DNA from: an uncultured Muribaculaceae bacterium | Lineage (GTDB): Bacteria > Bacteroidota > Bacteroidia > Bacteroidales > Muribaculaceae | Assembly: GCA_910579105.1 (NCBI GenBank) | Contig: CAJTRT010000006.1 | Span: 9,360-73,359 of the forward strand | DNA length: 64,000 nt | Direction of reading: 5' to 3' | Part shown: in pieces, positions 50,506-57,882 of the stretch | How the letters are laid out: every line of letters begins with the position of its first letter | Numbering within the stretch: the stretch's first letter is position 1 | Program-made: the position numbers and the translations under genes | Notes under the pieces: model-generated | Told to the model about the DNA's origin: nothing | Databases searched by the model: none | The model's input: the letters and a program-made list of their open reading frames with translations, nothing else

Positions 50506-51516
50506 CTACATGCCGTAGGAGAGGGTTGTGTAGTAGTTGCCGTAGCTGCCGTTGAACTCGATGGTGACGAAGCGGTTGTCGCCCCCGAACCATGTCGCGG
50601 AGACCACTCCGCCGCTGTTGGCGGTGCTGACGGGCGCGCCGTACAGCCCTGTGAAGCGGTTATAGAGGGCGTTGTAGCGGCTCATGTCGTAGTAGGAGGT
50701 CGGGTAGGTGAACTGGGATCCGCAGAGGAGGCCGTTGTTGTAGTACATCGCCGCGTCGGGCCACATGAGGTTCATCTGTGGCACGTTGGTGAGGTACACC
50801 ACGTCGCTGCCGTAGTTGCTAACCGTGTAGCCGCTGGTGGCCAGTGTGTTGAGCGACGATGCGAGCGTGGCTCCGATGGCTACTCCGAGGATGGTGGAGA
50901 ACACGGGGCCGACACCGGCGGTATAGTGCCAGCGTGGCGGGGGTACCGGGCGGTGCCAGTGGCCGAAGAACGGCACAGGGTGGCGGTAGCCGGGTCCCAT
51001 CGGGCGGGGTGGCAGGCCGTGCGGCCTTCCTGGCCGTGGCGGACGGTGGCCGTAGTCGGGGCGTCCGGGTCGGGGCGGGTGCTGCGGGGGACGGTTTCCG
51101 GGGTGGTTGTGCCCTGGGTTATGGGGGCCGTTCCCGGGGCGGTGGCTGCTGCCGTTGCCTGGACGGTTGGCGGGCGGGTTGGTATTGCCCGGGCGGTTGT
51201 GGCTCCCTCCGGGATTGTTGTTGCCGGGCCGGTTGCCGCCGTTTCCGGGGCGCGTGTTGTTGCCGGGCCGGTCAGGCCTGTTGCTGTTTCCGGGGTTGGA
51301 TGGGCGGGTTGGGCCGCCGTTTCCCGGGCGGCTGTTTCCGGGCCGGTTGCCGTTGGACGCGCCGGGTCCGCGGCTGTTTCCCCCGCGGGAGCCGCTTCCG
51401 CGCTGGGCGCTGTGTTCCGACGACTGCCTGGCGCGTCCCTGTGCTTCCGCCACGGGGGCGAGCACCATGGCCGCGGCTACCAGCAGGGTCGAAATCGTTG
51501 TTGTCAGTTTTCTCAT
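50506..51516 (-). CDS. Secreted PGN-repeat (Pro-Gly-Asn-Arg-rich) protein
   Basis: The 336-residue protein has a signal peptide (MRKLTTTISTLLVAAAMVLA). Residues ~30-190 are low complexity: many NRPGN, RPGNG and NPGN units, then Pro/His/Arg-rich sequence. The C-terminal ~140 residues (VFSTILGVAIGATLASSLNT onwards) look folded, with Tyr-rich strands. No family recognised. The collagen-like repeat, rich in Asn and Arg, may bind polyanions or span the cell surface, which is inference. Confidence 0.75.
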   Translation of the reverse strand: MRKLTTTISTLLVAAAMVLAPVAEAQGRARQSSEHSAQRGSGSRGGNSRGPGASNGNRPGNSRPGNGGPTRPSNPGNSNRPDRPGNNTRPGNGGNRPGNNNPGGSHNRPGNTNPPANRPGNGSSHRPGNGPHNPGHNHPGNRPPQHPPRPGRPDYGHRPPRPGRPHGLPPRPMGPGYRHPVPFFGHWHRPVPPPRWHYTAGVGPVFSTILGVAIGATLASSLNTLATSGYTVSNYGSDVVYLTNVPQMNLMWPDAAMYYNNGLLCGSQFTYPTSYYDMSRYNALYNRFTGLYGAPVSTANSGGVVSATWFGGDNRFVTIEFNGSYGNYYTTLSYGM

Positions 51517-51615
51517 AGCCGTTTGTTTTTCGCGGTTTTGTGAGACCCTTTTTCCTTTTAGAGCGCTAATTTAGCCAAAAGGTTTAACAAATTCCCCCTT
51601 TTCGGGCTTTTTTAG

Positions 51616-51623
51616 TATTTTCG
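51616..51623 (+). promoter_or_regulatory. -7-like box TATTTTCG very close to a start codon
   Basis: TATTTTCG lies 4 nt before the ATG at 51628. If used, the transcript would be leaderless or nearly so. No good -33 element is visible. Confidence 0.3.
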
Positions 51624-51627
51624 CGGT

Positions 51628-51879
51628 ATGATTTACCAATACAAGACGAAAGGGACTTGCTCCCGCATGATCACACTCGATGTTGACGACAACGGAACGA
51701 TCAACAGTGTCGAATTTCTCGGGGGATGCCCGGGGAACACCATGGGGGTATGCACTCTTGCGAAAGGACGCAAGGCCGGCGAGATCGCCGACCTTTGCCG
51801 CGGCATCCCATGCCGCGACAAGGGCACGTCGTGTCCCGACCAGCTCGCCCGCTTCATCGATTCCCTCGAACTGGGGTGA
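51628..51879 (+). CDS. TSCPD domain protein (TIGR03905-like)
   Basis: The 83-residue protein matches the small TSCPD family: YKTKGTCSRMITLDVDDNGT, VEFLGGCPGNTMGVCTLAKG and a C-terminal RGIPCRDKGTSCPDQLARFI. Four conserved Cys in GTCS, GGCPGN, IPC and TSCPDQ suggest metal or cluster binding. The same domain is fused to some ribonucleotide reductases; the standalone form is uncharacterised. A lipoprotein gene follows after 12 nt and is probably cotranscribed. Confidence 0.88.
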   Translation: MIYQYKTKGTCSRMITLDVDDNGTINSVEFLGGCPGNTMGVCTLAKGRKAGEIADLCRGIPCRDKGTSCPDQLARFIDSLELG

Positions 51880-51891
51880 TAGCTGACAGAT

Positions 51892-52347
51892 ATGAGTATG
51901 AGGAGGAACGACATTCGCCGCTATGTTTGGGCGGCTGTCATGGCCGGCGGTTTGCTGCTGCTGACGGGGGCGTGCGGGAGCCGTCATTCCAAGGCGCAGC
52001 CGGTGGTCGACGCGCTGAATTCTCCCGAGTTCCGCGCCAGGGAGATACAGACGGGGCTTTTTTCGGGTTCTGAGGCGCGAATCGAGGGGGATACCTTGGT
52101 GTTCACTGTCGACTGCACCGAGAAGGTGGTTCTCGCCGAGCTGCCCCCGCGCAGCCGCGATTTCTTAGAACAGTCGGCCACGATGGAGCTTTCGGACCTG
52201 TGCGCCGACAAGGGGTTCCGCGAGGGGATCGAGGCCCTGCGCGACGAGCGTATGGGGGTGAAGATCGTCTGGCGCGACACCAAGGGCGCGGAAATCGCCG
52301 TGGCCCTCTCCCCGGAGGCGATCCTGGGGGCGAATGGGTCGGAGTGA
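51892..52347 (+). CDS. Small lipoprotein of unknown function
   Basis: The 151-residue protein has an N-terminal Arg-rich start and lipobox LLLLTGAC (Cys ~28), predicting lipid anchoring. The mature part has alternating strands and helices (TLVFTVDCTEKVVLAELPPR, GMREGIEALRDERMG-like helix, GVKIVWRDTKGAEIAVAL) resembling small Bacteroidales envelope lipoproteins. No family recognised. A block of REPs follows its stop. Confidence 0.68.
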   Translation: MSMRRNDIRRYVWAAVMAGGLLLLTGACGSRHSKAQPVVDALNSPEFRAREIQTGLFSGSEARIEGDTLVFTVDCTEKVVLAELPPRSRDFLEQSATMELSDLCADKGFREGIEALRDERMGVKIVWRDTKGAEIAVALSPEAILGANGSE

Positions 52348-52360
52348 GAGGTCGGCGATT

Positions 52361-52524
52361 GTAGGGACGCACGGCTCGTGCGTCCGAAGCCGGATTATTG
52401 GCTTGATTGGCGGACGCACGAGCCGTGCGTCCCTACAAGATTGAATTGATTCTGAAAGCATAGCATACGCGGCACGCCGCGTCCTTACAGGCTGGGGTGT
52501 AGGGACGCGGCGTGCCGCGTATGG
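52361..52524. repeat. Four REPs of two stem types in one block
   Basis: A GCACGG-stem pair with heads outside (52361-52386 and 52411-52436) is followed by a CGCGGC-stem pair with heads inside (52464-52488 and 52499-52524). Both stem types share the GTAGGGAC head. The block separates two convergent genes. Confidence 0.85.
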
Positions 52525-52586
52525 TTTGTTGTGATGCCGAGGATGGCTTGTTGATGCCGGTAGGGTGTTGTTTTGGGGCCGCGGGG

Positions 52587-53345
52587 TCAGTCGCCGAGGT
52601 GGCGGCGGTAGGCCGCGGCCAGGCGGGTGTGGTAGCGGCGCGCCTTGGCCTTGGGGCCGTTGTATTTGAGGGCGAACGCGAGCCAGTTCTTATTGCGGAT
52701 GGAGTCGACCATGCCGCAGTTTGTGATGAATCTGGCGAAGAGCTCGAGCTGGTCGCGCTCCGAGCGGCTCATCAGGTCGACGAACTCGCGCACCGAGCGA
52801 GTGCCGCACTTTTTCCAGTTGAAGCCTCCGATCTGGAACATCCCCCAGAATGTAGATTCCAGGGCCGATTCCTCGTCGATTGCCCTGGCTGCGTCGAGGC
52901 GCGCCTGCTGCGCGGCCTGGTATGAGCCGTGTCGGCGCGAGTCTGGGCGGTTGAATATCTCGGGCGATTTTTTCCTGGCTTTCGATAGATTCACCCCGTG
53001 GCGCGGGGCGAACTTGCGATACATCGACAGGTCGAAGTTGATGAGGGGTTTGCCGTCGTCCCAGAACCCCTCGTGGGCGGCTCCGGCCTCGATGTCGACC
53101 ACGGCCTTGATGGCGGCCACCTCTATGCCGAGTTCTTCGGCCACTTCGCGGTAGTCTTCTTCCGTCAGGTCGCGGAAGCGTGCCTCGTCGGCCGCGAGTG
53201 GCGGCAGGACGAATGGGGTGAGGAACATCGTTGTGTCGTGGGCGGCGAACGATTCGGCGTTGGGCCTCAGCAGGGGCTGCGCGGAGCATCCGGCGGAAAC
53301 GCCGAGCGCCAGGGCGAGGAGGATGGCGGTGGGGAGTTTTTTCAT
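52587..53345 (-). CDS. Lipoprotein N-acetylmuramidase (DUF3380-like)
   Basis: The 252-residue protein has a lipobox (LALGVSAGC, Cys ~19). The catalytic region reads LGIEVAAIKAVVDIEAGAAH then EGFWDDGKPLINFD (~73-105), as in DUF3380 muramidases, where the Glu in IE(A/S) is catalytic. SALESTFWGMFQIGGFN and a C-terminal WLAFALKYNGP also fit. It likely cleaves peptidoglycan from the outer-membrane side in growth or competition. REP pairs lie on both sides of the gene. Confidence 0.85.
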   Translation of the reverse strand: MKKLPTAILLALALGVSAGCSAQPLLRPNAESFAAHDTTMFLTPFVLPPLAADEARFRDLTEEDYREVAEELGIEVAAIKAVVDIEAGAAHEGFWDDGKPLINFDLSMYRKFAPRHGVNLSKARKKSPEIFNRPDSRRHGSYQAAQQARLDAARAIDEESALESTFWGMFQIGGFNWKKCGTRSVREFVDLMSRSERDQLELFARFITNCGMVDSIRNKNWLAFALKYNGPKAKARRYHTRLAAAYRRHLGD

Positions 53346-53356
53346 GGATTGGAATT

Positions 53357-53438
53357 GTAGGGACGCGGCGTGCCGCGTATTGTTGCCCGCGGCGATATCT
53401 TGCGGGTGGAAGTTATACGCGGCACGCCGCGTCCCTAC
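53357..53438. repeat. REP pair with CGCGGC stems
   Basis: GTAGGGACGCGGCGTGCCGC (from 53357) and its inverted partner (53413-53438) have heads outside and a 31-nt spacer, directly upstream of the muramidase start. Confidence 0.85.
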
Positions 53439-53484
53439 GTTGTTTGGCGTGCGTGAATCCCGGGTTTCGGAAACGGATTCGGGT

Positions 53485-54939
53485 TTAGAGGCCGGCGATC
53501 TTCTCGATGGTGCGGCGGAGCTGCTGGTAGAAGCGCTCGACGGCGGGGATGTGCATGCGCTCCGAGGGGGAGTGCACGTCGCGGAGGGTGGGACCGAACG
53601 ACACCATGTCGAGGCCGGGATAGTTCTGCTGGAACAGGGCGCATTCCAGTCCGGCGTGGATGGCCTTGATGGCGGGGCGGGTACCGTAGAGTTCCTCGTA
53701 GGCGTCGGAGGCGAGTTTCATTACCTCGGAGTCGAGGTTGGGAGTCCAGGCGGGATAGCCGTCGCCGTGCTCGACGGTGGCGCCGGCCAGGGTGAAGCAA
53801 GCCTCGACCTGGTTGGCGATGTCGTATTTGCGGGAATCGACACAAGAGCGCTGCGAGGTGGTCACCACGATCTTGTCGTTCTCCTTCATCTTCACGGATG
53901 CGAGGTTGGTGGAAGTCTCCACCAGGCCTGGCATGTCGCGGCTCATGGAGATAACTCCGTGGGGGGCGCAGTAGAGGGCGAGCACCAGGGCGCGCGAGGT
54001 GGCCTGGTCGACGGTGAAGTCGGGCTTGTCGACGCTCTCGAGGTCGAGCTTCATAGTTGTCTCGAGCCCCTTGTATTCGGCCTCGATGTCGGCGGCGTAG
54101 CGGTTGAACGCTATGCGCACGTTCTCCTTGCGGGAGGTGTGGACTCCGAACACGGCGTGGGCGGCGCGGGGTATGGCGTTGCGGAGGTTGCCGCCGTCGA
54201 ACTCCGACACCACCACTTCGTGCTCCTTCATGAGGTTGAAGAGGAAGCGGGCTACGATTTTGTTGGCGTTGGCGCGTCCGAGGTGGATGTCGCCGCCGGA
54301 GTGCCCGCCGAGGCCGTCGCGGAGGTCGATCTTGAAGTAGTGGTAGTCGGTGGGGGCGAAGGAGCGGTTGTAGTGGAATGTGGCCACGGTGTCGATGCCG
54401 CCGGCGCAGCCGACGAAGACTTCCGCGTCGTCCTCGGAGTCGAGGTTGATCAGTATCGAGCCTTTGAGCTCCCCTTTCTCGAGGTTGTTGGCGCCGGTCA
54501 TGCCTGTCTCCTCGTCCATTGTGATGAGGGCTTCGAGGGGGCCGTGCACGAGGGTGTCGTCGGTCATGATCGCGAGTGCGGCGGCCACGCCTATGCCGTT
54601 GTCGGCTCCGAGGGTGGTTCCGTTGGCGCGCACCCATTCTCCGTCGACGATTGTCTCGATGGGGTTGTTCTCGAAATCGAAGCTCTTGTCGTTGCTCTCG
54701 CACACCATGTCCATGTGGCCCTGGAGGATGGTCGTGGGCGCGTTCTCGCGTCCCGGGGTGGCGGGCTTGCGTATGATGACGTTTCCGATTTTGTCGGCGT
54801 GCGCGTCGAGGCCGTGCTTCTGGCAGAAGTCGAGGATGTAGGCGCGTATCTTTTCCTCCTTTTTGGAGGGACGGGGGATCTTGGTAATCTGGTCGAAGAT
54901 TTCAAACACCTCTTTGGGGTTCAGGTCTTTTACTTCCAT
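53485..54939 (-). CDS. pepD: Aminoacyl-histidine dipeptidase (PepD, M20 family)
   Basis: PepD is a cytosolic dizinc dipeptidase (Xaa-His and other dipeptides). The 484 residues contain the metal-ligand motifs LQGHMDMVCE (~75-84), GADNGIGVAAALAIM (~114-128), the catalytic Glu pair in DEETGMTGANNLEKG (~143-157), INLDSED, and a C-terminal IHAGLECALFQQNYPG. The lid domain contains DGLGGHSGGDIHLGRANANK. It stands alone, with a REP pair downstream. Confidence 0.95.
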   Translation of the reverse strand: MEVKDLNPKEVFEIFDQITKIPRPSKKEEKIRAYILDFCQKHGLDAHADKIGNVIIRKPATPGRENAPTTILQGHMDMVCESNDKSFDFENNPIETIVDGEWVRANGTTLGADNGIGVAAALAIMTDDTLVHGPLEALITMDEETGMTGANNLEKGELKGSILINLDSEDDAEVFVGCAGGIDTVATFHYNRSFAPTDYHYFKIDLRDGLGGHSGGDIHLGRANANKIVARFLFNLMKEHEVVVSEFDGGNLRNAIPRAAHAVFGVHTSRKENVRIAFNRYAADIEAEYKGLETTMKLDLESVDKPDFTVDQATSRALVLALYCAPHGVISMSRDMPGLVETSTNLASVKMKENDKIVVTTSQRSCVDSRKYDIANQVEACFTLAGATVEHGDGYPAWTPNLDSEVMKLASDAYEELYGTRPAIKAIHAGLECALFQQNYPGLDMVSFGPTLRDVHSPSERMHIPAVERFYQQLRRTIEKIAGL

Positions 54940-55079
54940 AGCGGGGGTGGTTATTTGGTCGGTTAAAAACTGCTCTTAAAAATCGTGCGTTATCCTAAAT
55001 ATCTGTTAAAAGTGACGCTCCGATGCCGCTAAGTTACAAAATAAAATCGAGAAACCACGAAAAATTGCCCCGACTTTCT

Positions 55080-55087
55080 TAAATTTG
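55080..55087 (+). promoter_or_regulatory. -7 box TAAATTTG
   Basis: TAAATTTG fits the Bacteroidetes -7 consensus and lies 24 nt before the ATG at 55112. A TTG at 55065-55067 is too close, so the -33 element is unclear. Confidence 0.5.
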
Positions 55088-55111
55088 CGGCAAAATTTAA
55101 ACGAGCCGATT

Positions 55112-55300
55112 ATGCCCGCCACGATACTCCTGACGGTGGCCCTGCTCGCCGCCGCGGTGGTGCTGTTGGGGGTGAAGGCGCTCTTCGTGAAAGGGGGCCG
55201 CTTCCCGCGGGGCCACAGCCACGAGCTCCGCGACATACCGCGCCGCCAGAGGGCCCTGCGCGACAGTCTCTCCTCCCGCGGAGGCCGGAAACGGCCGTGA
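55112..55300 (+). CDS. Small conserved membrane protein
   Basis: The 62-residue protein has one membrane helix (ILLTVALLAAAVVLLGVKAL) followed by FVKGGRFPRGHSHELRDIP and a very basic tail. The KALFVKGGRFPxGH segment resembles short Bacteroidales proteins with an NqrM-like layout, but the cysteines expected of NqrM are missing. Function unknown. ATG 55112 is supported by the helix beginning immediately after it and by the -7 box upstream. Confidence 0.65.
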   Translation: MPATILLTVALLAAAVVLLGVKALFVKGGRFPRGHSHELRDIPRRQRALRDSLSSRGGRKRP

Positions 55301-55357
55301 GACGTCGGCCGGCCTTGAGTCCGTACATTAACCAGCAAACAACACCTATATCGAAAT

Positions 55358-55990
55358 ATGAAGAAATTCTTCCTGGCAGCCCTCGCCGCAGGGCTCCTCT
55401 GCGGCGCGACCGCCTGCTCAAACGCCGACAACAAGGCTGACGACAAGAAAGCCGACGCTCCCGCCGCCCAGGCCCCCAAGGCCGAAGGGGAGGCGTTCGC
55501 CCCGACTACCAATATCCGCTACTACAATATGGATTCCGTAATGGCCAACTACGAGATGGTCAAGACGTTCCACGAGGCGAACCTGCGCTCGATGACCGAG
55601 CTGCAGAACGCCCAGCGCTCCCGCGAGAACGAGCTGAACCGCCTGGCAAGCTCCATACAGCAGAAGGTGCAGAGCAACGGCTACCTCTCCGAGGCTTCAT
55701 ATAACGCCGACATGCAGGACCTCAACAAGAAGCAGCAGGCCGCCCAGAACTACCTCGGCTCGTTGCAGCAGAAGGCCGAGATGGAGGCCATGCGCCAGCA
55801 GCAGCAGTTCCTCGACTCGCTCAACAACTTCCTGAACGACTACAACAAGACGCGCCACTACGACGCTATCCTGGTGTATGTCGCAGGCGAGGTGTTCAAT
55901 CCGGCCCTCGACATCACCTCCGAGGTGATTTCCGGCCTCAACAGCCGCTACACGGCCGCCGCACCCGCTGCCGCCGCTGAAAAGAAATAA
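55358..55990 (+). CDS. OmpH/Skp-family lipoprotein chaperone
   Basis: The 210-residue protein has a lipobox (LLCGATAC, Cys ~20) and a 30-residue Ala/Lys-rich linker. The Skp-like part runs from IRYYNMDSVMANYEMVKTFH to the end: long Gln-rich helices forming the tentacle coiled coil (~75-160) and the C-terminal strand ILVYVAGEVFNPALDITSEV. Skp-like chaperones hold outer-membrane proteins in the periplasm; lipid anchoring is a Bacteroidetes variant. The stop is 46 nt before a 44-bp inverted repeat. Confidence 0.88.
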   Translation: MKKFFLAALAAGLLCGATACSNADNKADDKKADAPAAQAPKAEGEAFAPTTNIRYYNMDSVMANYEMVKTFHEANLRSMTELQNAQRSRENELNRLASSIQQKVQSNGYLSEASYNADMQDLNKKQQAAQNYLGSLQQKAEMEAMRQQQQFLDSLNNFLNDYNKTRHYDAILVYVAGEVFNPALDITSEVISGLNSRYTAAAPAAAAEKK

Positions 55991-56035
55991 AGACCGGGGA
56001 TTCCCGGCGTCAATGGCGGAAGCCCTTGGCCAAAG

Positions 56036-56152
56036 GCCGCCCGGCACGCCTGAGAAAGCCGCTCGCCTCCGGCTCGCTCTACCCGACAAAAGTAACTTCT
56101 GTTGAGTGGAGCGAGCCGGAGGCGAGCGGCTTTCTCAGGCGTGCCGGGCGGC
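56036..56152. terminator. 44-bp perfect inverted repeat built from a GCTCG-type palindrome (bidirectional terminator)
   Basis: Arms 56036-56079 and 56109-56152 are exact reverse complements over 44 bp, with a 29-nt spacer. Each arm contains GCCGCTCGCCTCCGGCTCGCT (type a core), and the spacer begins with the ACCCGACA tail. It lies between convergent genes (OmpH-like and QueG). Such a stem would stop transcription from both sides. The structure could arise from an inverted duplication of a palindrome plus flank. Confidence 0.75.
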
Positions 56153-56168
56153 TTTGAGCCGGGGGCTT

Positions 56169-57257
56169 TTAGCGGCGGTTGAGGCCGCGGCGCAGGGGGG
56201 AGCGGCGCAGGAGTTCGGCGCGGTCTTCGGGGGTGAGGGCTTCGAGCTTGGCGCTGGTGATGGATAGGAGCGCCGGGCGGGGGAGGAACTCCGGGAGCGG
56301 TGAGGCGTTTATGCCGCGGTTGAGGGGGCAGCTTTCCTGGCAGCGGTCGCAGCCGTAGAGAACGCCTTTGAGGATTTCCCGGGTGGGGATTTCGCTGCCG
56401 CGCGCGTTGAGGGAGGCGGGGAGCGGGCCGCGGTGTTCTATGGTGAGGTAATTGACGCAGAGGCGGCCGTCGAAGGTGCCGTCCGGGGCGAGCGCCCCTG
56501 TGGGGCACGCCGCGGCGCACGCGCCGCAGCCGGAGCAGGCCGGGCGCTGTGAAGCCGCTCGCTGAAGCTCGCTCAACCCGACAGGCAGCTCGGCTTCCTC
56601 GCTCGGCTTCCGCCTCGCGCACGAGGGAGGGAAGGGGGCCTTCAGGCTTGCGCCCGGGAGGAGGGAGGTTCGGGGCGCGTCGGTGACGATCTCGGCCAGG
56701 AAGAGGTAGGTGCCGAGGCCGGGGACGGCGAGCTGGCGGTTGAGGCCGATCGCGCCCAGGCCGGCGCGGACTGCCCAGTATCGTTCGAGAATCGGGGCGG
56801 AATCAACGCAGACGCGGGCCTGGAACCCGGCGTCGCGGAGAATCGCCGCGGCTGGTCTGAGGCGCTTGCGGAGCGTGTCGTGGTAGTCGTCGCCGAGGGC
56901 GTAGCGGGCTATGCGGTCGGCTCCGGGTCCGGGGTCGTATTCGGCGGCGTAGGGGAAGGCGCCGACGATTACCGCCCCCTGGCGCGGTTCCCCTTCGAGG
57001 AGGCGCAGGGGGTTGAAGCGGATTTCGCGGTAGCGCGCGAGGTAGTCCATCGAGGCGTGGCGCCCTTCGGCTATGAAGCGGTCGAAGCGCTCCATTTCCG
57101 CGGCCTCGACCTCGCCGGCCTCCGCTATGCCCCAAACTGCCGCGCCTGAGGCATCCAAGGCTTCGGCAAGTGAATGGGCGAAAGATGGAGAGCAGCTCGC
57201 TGAAGCTCGCTGAACCCGACAGGCTTCCGCGTCACATGGGGAGGGCTTCGAACTCAT
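56169..57257 (-). CDS. queG: Epoxyqueuosine reductase QueG with two palindrome-derived insertions
   Basis: QueG performs the last step of queuosine synthesis on tRNA, using cobalamin and two [4Fe-4S] clusters. The 362-residue protein has the cobalamin-binding N-terminal region (MDYLARYREIRFNPLRLL, DSAPILERYWAVRAGLGAIG), then the ferredoxin motifs CSGCGACAAACPTGAL and CDRCQESCPLNRG. Two repeat-encoded stretches are foreign to the family: residues ~12-22 (CRVQRASASC) at the very start, and ~32 residues before the first cluster (CARRKPSEEAEL then PVGLSELQRAAS). The start overlaps the deacetylase gene's end by 26 nt. Confidence 0.9.
   Translation of the reverse strand: MSSKPSPCDAEACRVQRASASCSPSFAHSLAEALDASGAAVWGIAEAGEVEAAEMERFDRFIAEGRHASMDYLARYREIRFNPLRLLEGEPRQGAVIVGAFPYAAEYDPGPGADRIARYALGDDYHDTLRKRLRPAAAILRDAGFQARVCVDSAPILERYWAVRAGLGAIGLNRQLAVPGLGTYLFLAEIVTDAPRTSLLPGASLKAPFPPSCARRKPSEEAELPVGLSELQRAASQRPACSGCGACAAACPTGALAPDGTFDGRLCVNYLTIEHRGPLPASLNARGSEIPTREILKGVLYGCDRCQESCPLNRGINASPLPEFLPRPALLSITSAKLEALTPEDRAELLRRSPLRRGLNRR
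56554..56623. repeat. Two adjacent palindromes (types d and c) inside queG
   Basis: Type d (56554-56585, GCCGCTCGCTGAAGCTCGCT then CAACCCGACAGG) and type c (56597-56623, GCTCGGCTTCCGCCTCGCGC) sit in the queG frame just before the first Fe-S motif. Both are also found between genes. Confidence 0.8.
57193..57223. repeat. Type d palindrome at the 5' end of queG
   Basis: CAGCTCGCTGAAGCTCGCTG then AACCCGACAGG is translated as CRVQRASASC, a different frame from the copy inside the gene (GLSELQRAA). It covers part of the first 22 codons. Confidence 0.8.
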
Positions 57258-57849
57258 AGCCTCTTGCTTTCAGCCATTCGATTGCCTGCGGGAGCACGGC
57301 CTTCATGTTGCGCTCGGCTTTAAGCGAGTCGTGGAACACGATGATCGCGCCGTTGCGGGCGTAGCGCCTTACGTTGGCGAAGACTTTCTCCGGGGTCAGC
57401 TTCTTGGAGTAGTCGCGGGTGACAAGGTCGTACATTATTATGTTGTAGCGGTCCTTGATACTGCGGGCCTGCTTCCAGCGTAGCAGTCCGTGCGGGGGTC
57501 GGAACAGGGCGCTGTCGATAAGGTCGTTGGCCTCGGTTATGTCGTGGAGGTAGCGGTAGGTCGAGACGTGCATCCCTTGCAGGTGGTGCATGGTGTGGTT
57601 GCCGTAGGAGTGCCCGCGGCGCTTTACCTCCTCGAACAGCTCCGGGTTTCGGGCCACGTTGTCGCCCACCATGAAGAATGTCGCCTTCACGCCGTAGCGG
57701 TCGAGGGTGTCGAGCACCCATGGGGTGACTTCCGGCACCGGTCCGTCGTCGAAGGTGAGGTAGACCACCTTCCGCTTCTTGCGCTTTATGCGCCAGATAC
57801 ACTCCGGGAACAGGAGGCGGTAGGGCAGTGGCGGGCGTTCGATCAGCAT
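57232..57849 (-). CDS. NodB-type polysaccharide deacetylase
   Basis: The 205-residue carbohydrate esterase (CE4) has motif 1 VYLTFDDGPVPEVTPW (~29-44), motif 2 GHSYGNHTMHHLQG (~78-91, zinc His pair), motif 3 LFRPPHGLLRW (~115-125), and motifs 4 and 5 YDLVTRDY and IIVFHDSLKAERN. It removes acetyl groups from peptidoglycan or other GlcNAc polymers. No signal peptide is evident; the N-terminus may be an anchor (LPYRLLFPECIW) or location is cytosolic-side. The end overlaps queG; the DUF2723 gene lies upstream. Confidence 0.92.
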   Translation of the reverse strand: MLIERPPLPYRLLFPECIWRIKRKKRKVVYLTFDDGPVPEVTPWVLDTLDRYGVKATFFMVGDNVARNPELFEEVKRRGHSYGNHTMHHLQGMHVSTYRYLHDITEANDLIDSALFRPPHGLLRWKQARSIKDRYNIIMYDLVTRDYSKKLTPEKVFANVRRYARNGAIIVFHDSLKAERNMKAVLPQAIEWLKARGYEFEALPM

Positions 57850-57882
57850 TGGCTTCGCGGTCAGTTGTCGCTTTCCGGTTCC

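Noticed and set aside
56036..56152. Insertion-sequence terminal repeats
   Set aside because: Only 29 nt lie between the arms, with no room for a transposase.
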